From contig JAGIAT010000017.1 in the NCBI GenBank assembly GCA_017744715.1, positions 54,951 to 118,950 of the forward strand: DNA of 64,000 bases, written 5' to 3'. The notes beneath the pieces are model-generated. The model saw only the letters and a list, made by a program, of their open reading frames with translations, was not told where the DNA came from and ran no database searches. The DNA is from Niabella sp. GTDB lineage: Bacteria > Bacteroidota > Bacteroidia > Chitinophagales > Chitinophagaceae. Positions 63,370 through 64,000 of this stretch are shown one piece after another (positions within the stretch are counted from its first letter, which is position 1; every line of letters starts with the position of its first letter). Both the position numbers and the translations under genes were made by a program.

Positions 63370-63804
63370 ATGCATACAAAAATAAAAAGCTGTTTATACC
63401 TGTTTTTACTGGCAGGATTGTTTGCCGGAACAGCATCTTGTAAACGGCCAAAAACGGCCGGCGACCTGGAAGAACGGCTCTTTGTGGTAACGATCGCTCC
63501 CGGTGATGAAAAGATCCGGGAATACCTGGACCATCATCAGCATATCTGGCCGGAGGTGGAAGCCGGATTTAAAAAAGCCGGCTATAAAAAGATCAGCCTG
63601 TCGCGCTTTGATCACCTCGTGGTTATGTCGATCCTTGTGCCCCGTGGTGCAAGCCTCGACAGTATGAGTAAAGTAGCAGAATCCTATGACAAGCGCTGCG
63701 CAGCATGGAACCGCCTGATGGATACCTATCAGCTTGGCGTGCCCGGCACGGCGCCGGGCCAGAAATGGGTGGAGGTAAAGCCGTTTTATTCGTTTGAACA
63801 ATAA
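63370..63804 (+). CDS. RhaM-family mutarotase with lipoprotein signal
   Basis: A 144-residue protein with an SPII signal (LFLLAGLFAGTASC, cysteine 24) followed by a full RhaM-type barrel: FVVTIAPGDEKIREYLDHHQHIWPEVEAGFKKAGYKKISLSRF and KWVEVKPFYSF at the C-terminus. The active-site histidine region is kept (HHQHIWPEV). Mutarotases of this family are normally cytoplasmic; here the enzyme would work in the periplasm on the sugar released by the fucosidase. It is the last gene of the second catabolic operon. Confidence 0.88.
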   Translation: MHTKIKSCLYLFLLAGLFAGTASCKRPKTAGDLEERLFVVTIAPGDEKIREYLDHHQHIWPEVEAGFKKAGYKKISLSRFDHLVVMSILVPRGASLDSMSKVAESYDKRCAAWNRLMDTYQLGVPGTAPGQKWVEVKPFYSFEQ

Positions 63805-64000
63805 GCCGTATTTAGTTTTATGATACTGACGGCTGATGGCTGAACGCTAAAAGCTAAACGCATGTTTCACGTTTAAGGTTCAAGGTTTCAGGTTAGATTC
63901 GTTTCATACTTGATGTACGATACTAAAAACTGAAAACTGATAACCATTGTTGTCCGGTAAAACTTTTAGTTGAAGGGATAAGGGTTGATTTTGAAGGGAG
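63805..64000. other. Window end: short low-complexity DNA, no gene
   Basis: GCTGAACGCTAAAAGCTAAACGC (63838-63860) resembles the tract after jetC; GTTCAAGGTTTCAGG and similar imperfect words follow. No gene or terminator is seen before the window ends. Confidence 0.5.

Noticed and set aside
1..64000. tRNA, rRNA, tmRNA or riboswitch genes
   Set aside because: I saw no cloverleaf with a GGTTCGAATCC-type T arm and CCA-side pairing, no rRNA core words and no known riboswitch core, including upstream of ribE. Reading by eye can miss diverged RNAs.

Overview
The window looks like a chromosomal segment of a free-living, polysaccharide-degrading Bacteroidota, most likely a Chitinophagaceae-type genome (family-level placement is inference). 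The grounds are two SusC/SusD pairs, a hybrid two-component regulator with beta-propeller sensor, a type IX-secretion-style cell-surface protein, many SPII lipoproteins, Bacteroidota -7 promoter boxes (TAnnTTTG), weak or absent Shine-Dalgarno sequences in front of most genes, and the rpsU-xer-hpf gene order.

Layout. 1-7.5 kb: the 3' end of a large surface protein, an acyltransferase, riboflavin synthase, the rpsU-xer-hpf housekeeping cluster and two small lipoproteins. 7.6-8.6 kb: a gene-free array of about five 187-bp tandem repeats. 8.6-24 kb: a first polysaccharide-utilisation locus (PUL1) with a divergent hybrid regulator, SusC, SusD, GH88 unsaturated glucuronyl hydrolase, a DUF2264 protein, a GH43 enzyme with ricin-type lectin domain, and a TIM-barrel sugar isomerase/epimerase. 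24-29.4 kb: a sensor kinase, a TlpA-like thioredoxin, a methyltransferase, a small secreted four-cysteine protein and a VKOR-DsbA fusion. 29.7-35.2 kb: a three-gene SMC-type operon jetA-jetB-jetC (MksF-MksE-MksB type) with no jetD. 35.3-37.2 kb: a REP-associated tyrosine transposase between two arrays of 92-bp double-hairpin repeats. 37.2-42.3 kb: AraC regulator, diheme cytochrome, YceI, cupin and Dabb proteins, then a repeat-rich intergenic region holding a striking 57-bp duplicated array of GTGTCA/TGACAC hexamers.

42.7-63.8 kb: a large PUL2 whose content points to sulfated, fucose-rich glycans (fucoidan-like). It has an AraC regulator, an HSD17B14-like L-fucose dehydrogenase, L-fuconate dehydratase, a RhaM-family mutarotase, a FucP-like permease, GH29 alpha-L-fucosidase, an unclassified beta-propeller glycosidase, SusC/SusD, two S1 sulfatases, a GntR regulator, an aldo-keto reductase, a second enolase-superfamily dehydratase, a sodium:solute symporter and a secreted mutarotase lipoprotein. 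The proposed working order is: outer-membrane import by SusCD, desulfation and exo-cleavage in the periplasm, inner-membrane import by FucP or the symporter, then non-phosphorylating oxidation and dehydration in the cytoplasm. The lactonase and the last pathway steps are not in the window.

The observations I rate highest are: a 31-bp operator-like motif found in front of two PUL2 transcription units at exactly the same distance from the same -7-like box; the jetABC operon without its nuclease; the transposase/REP array; the duplicated GTGTCA array; and the perfect anti-Shine-Dalgarno match in front of rpsU.
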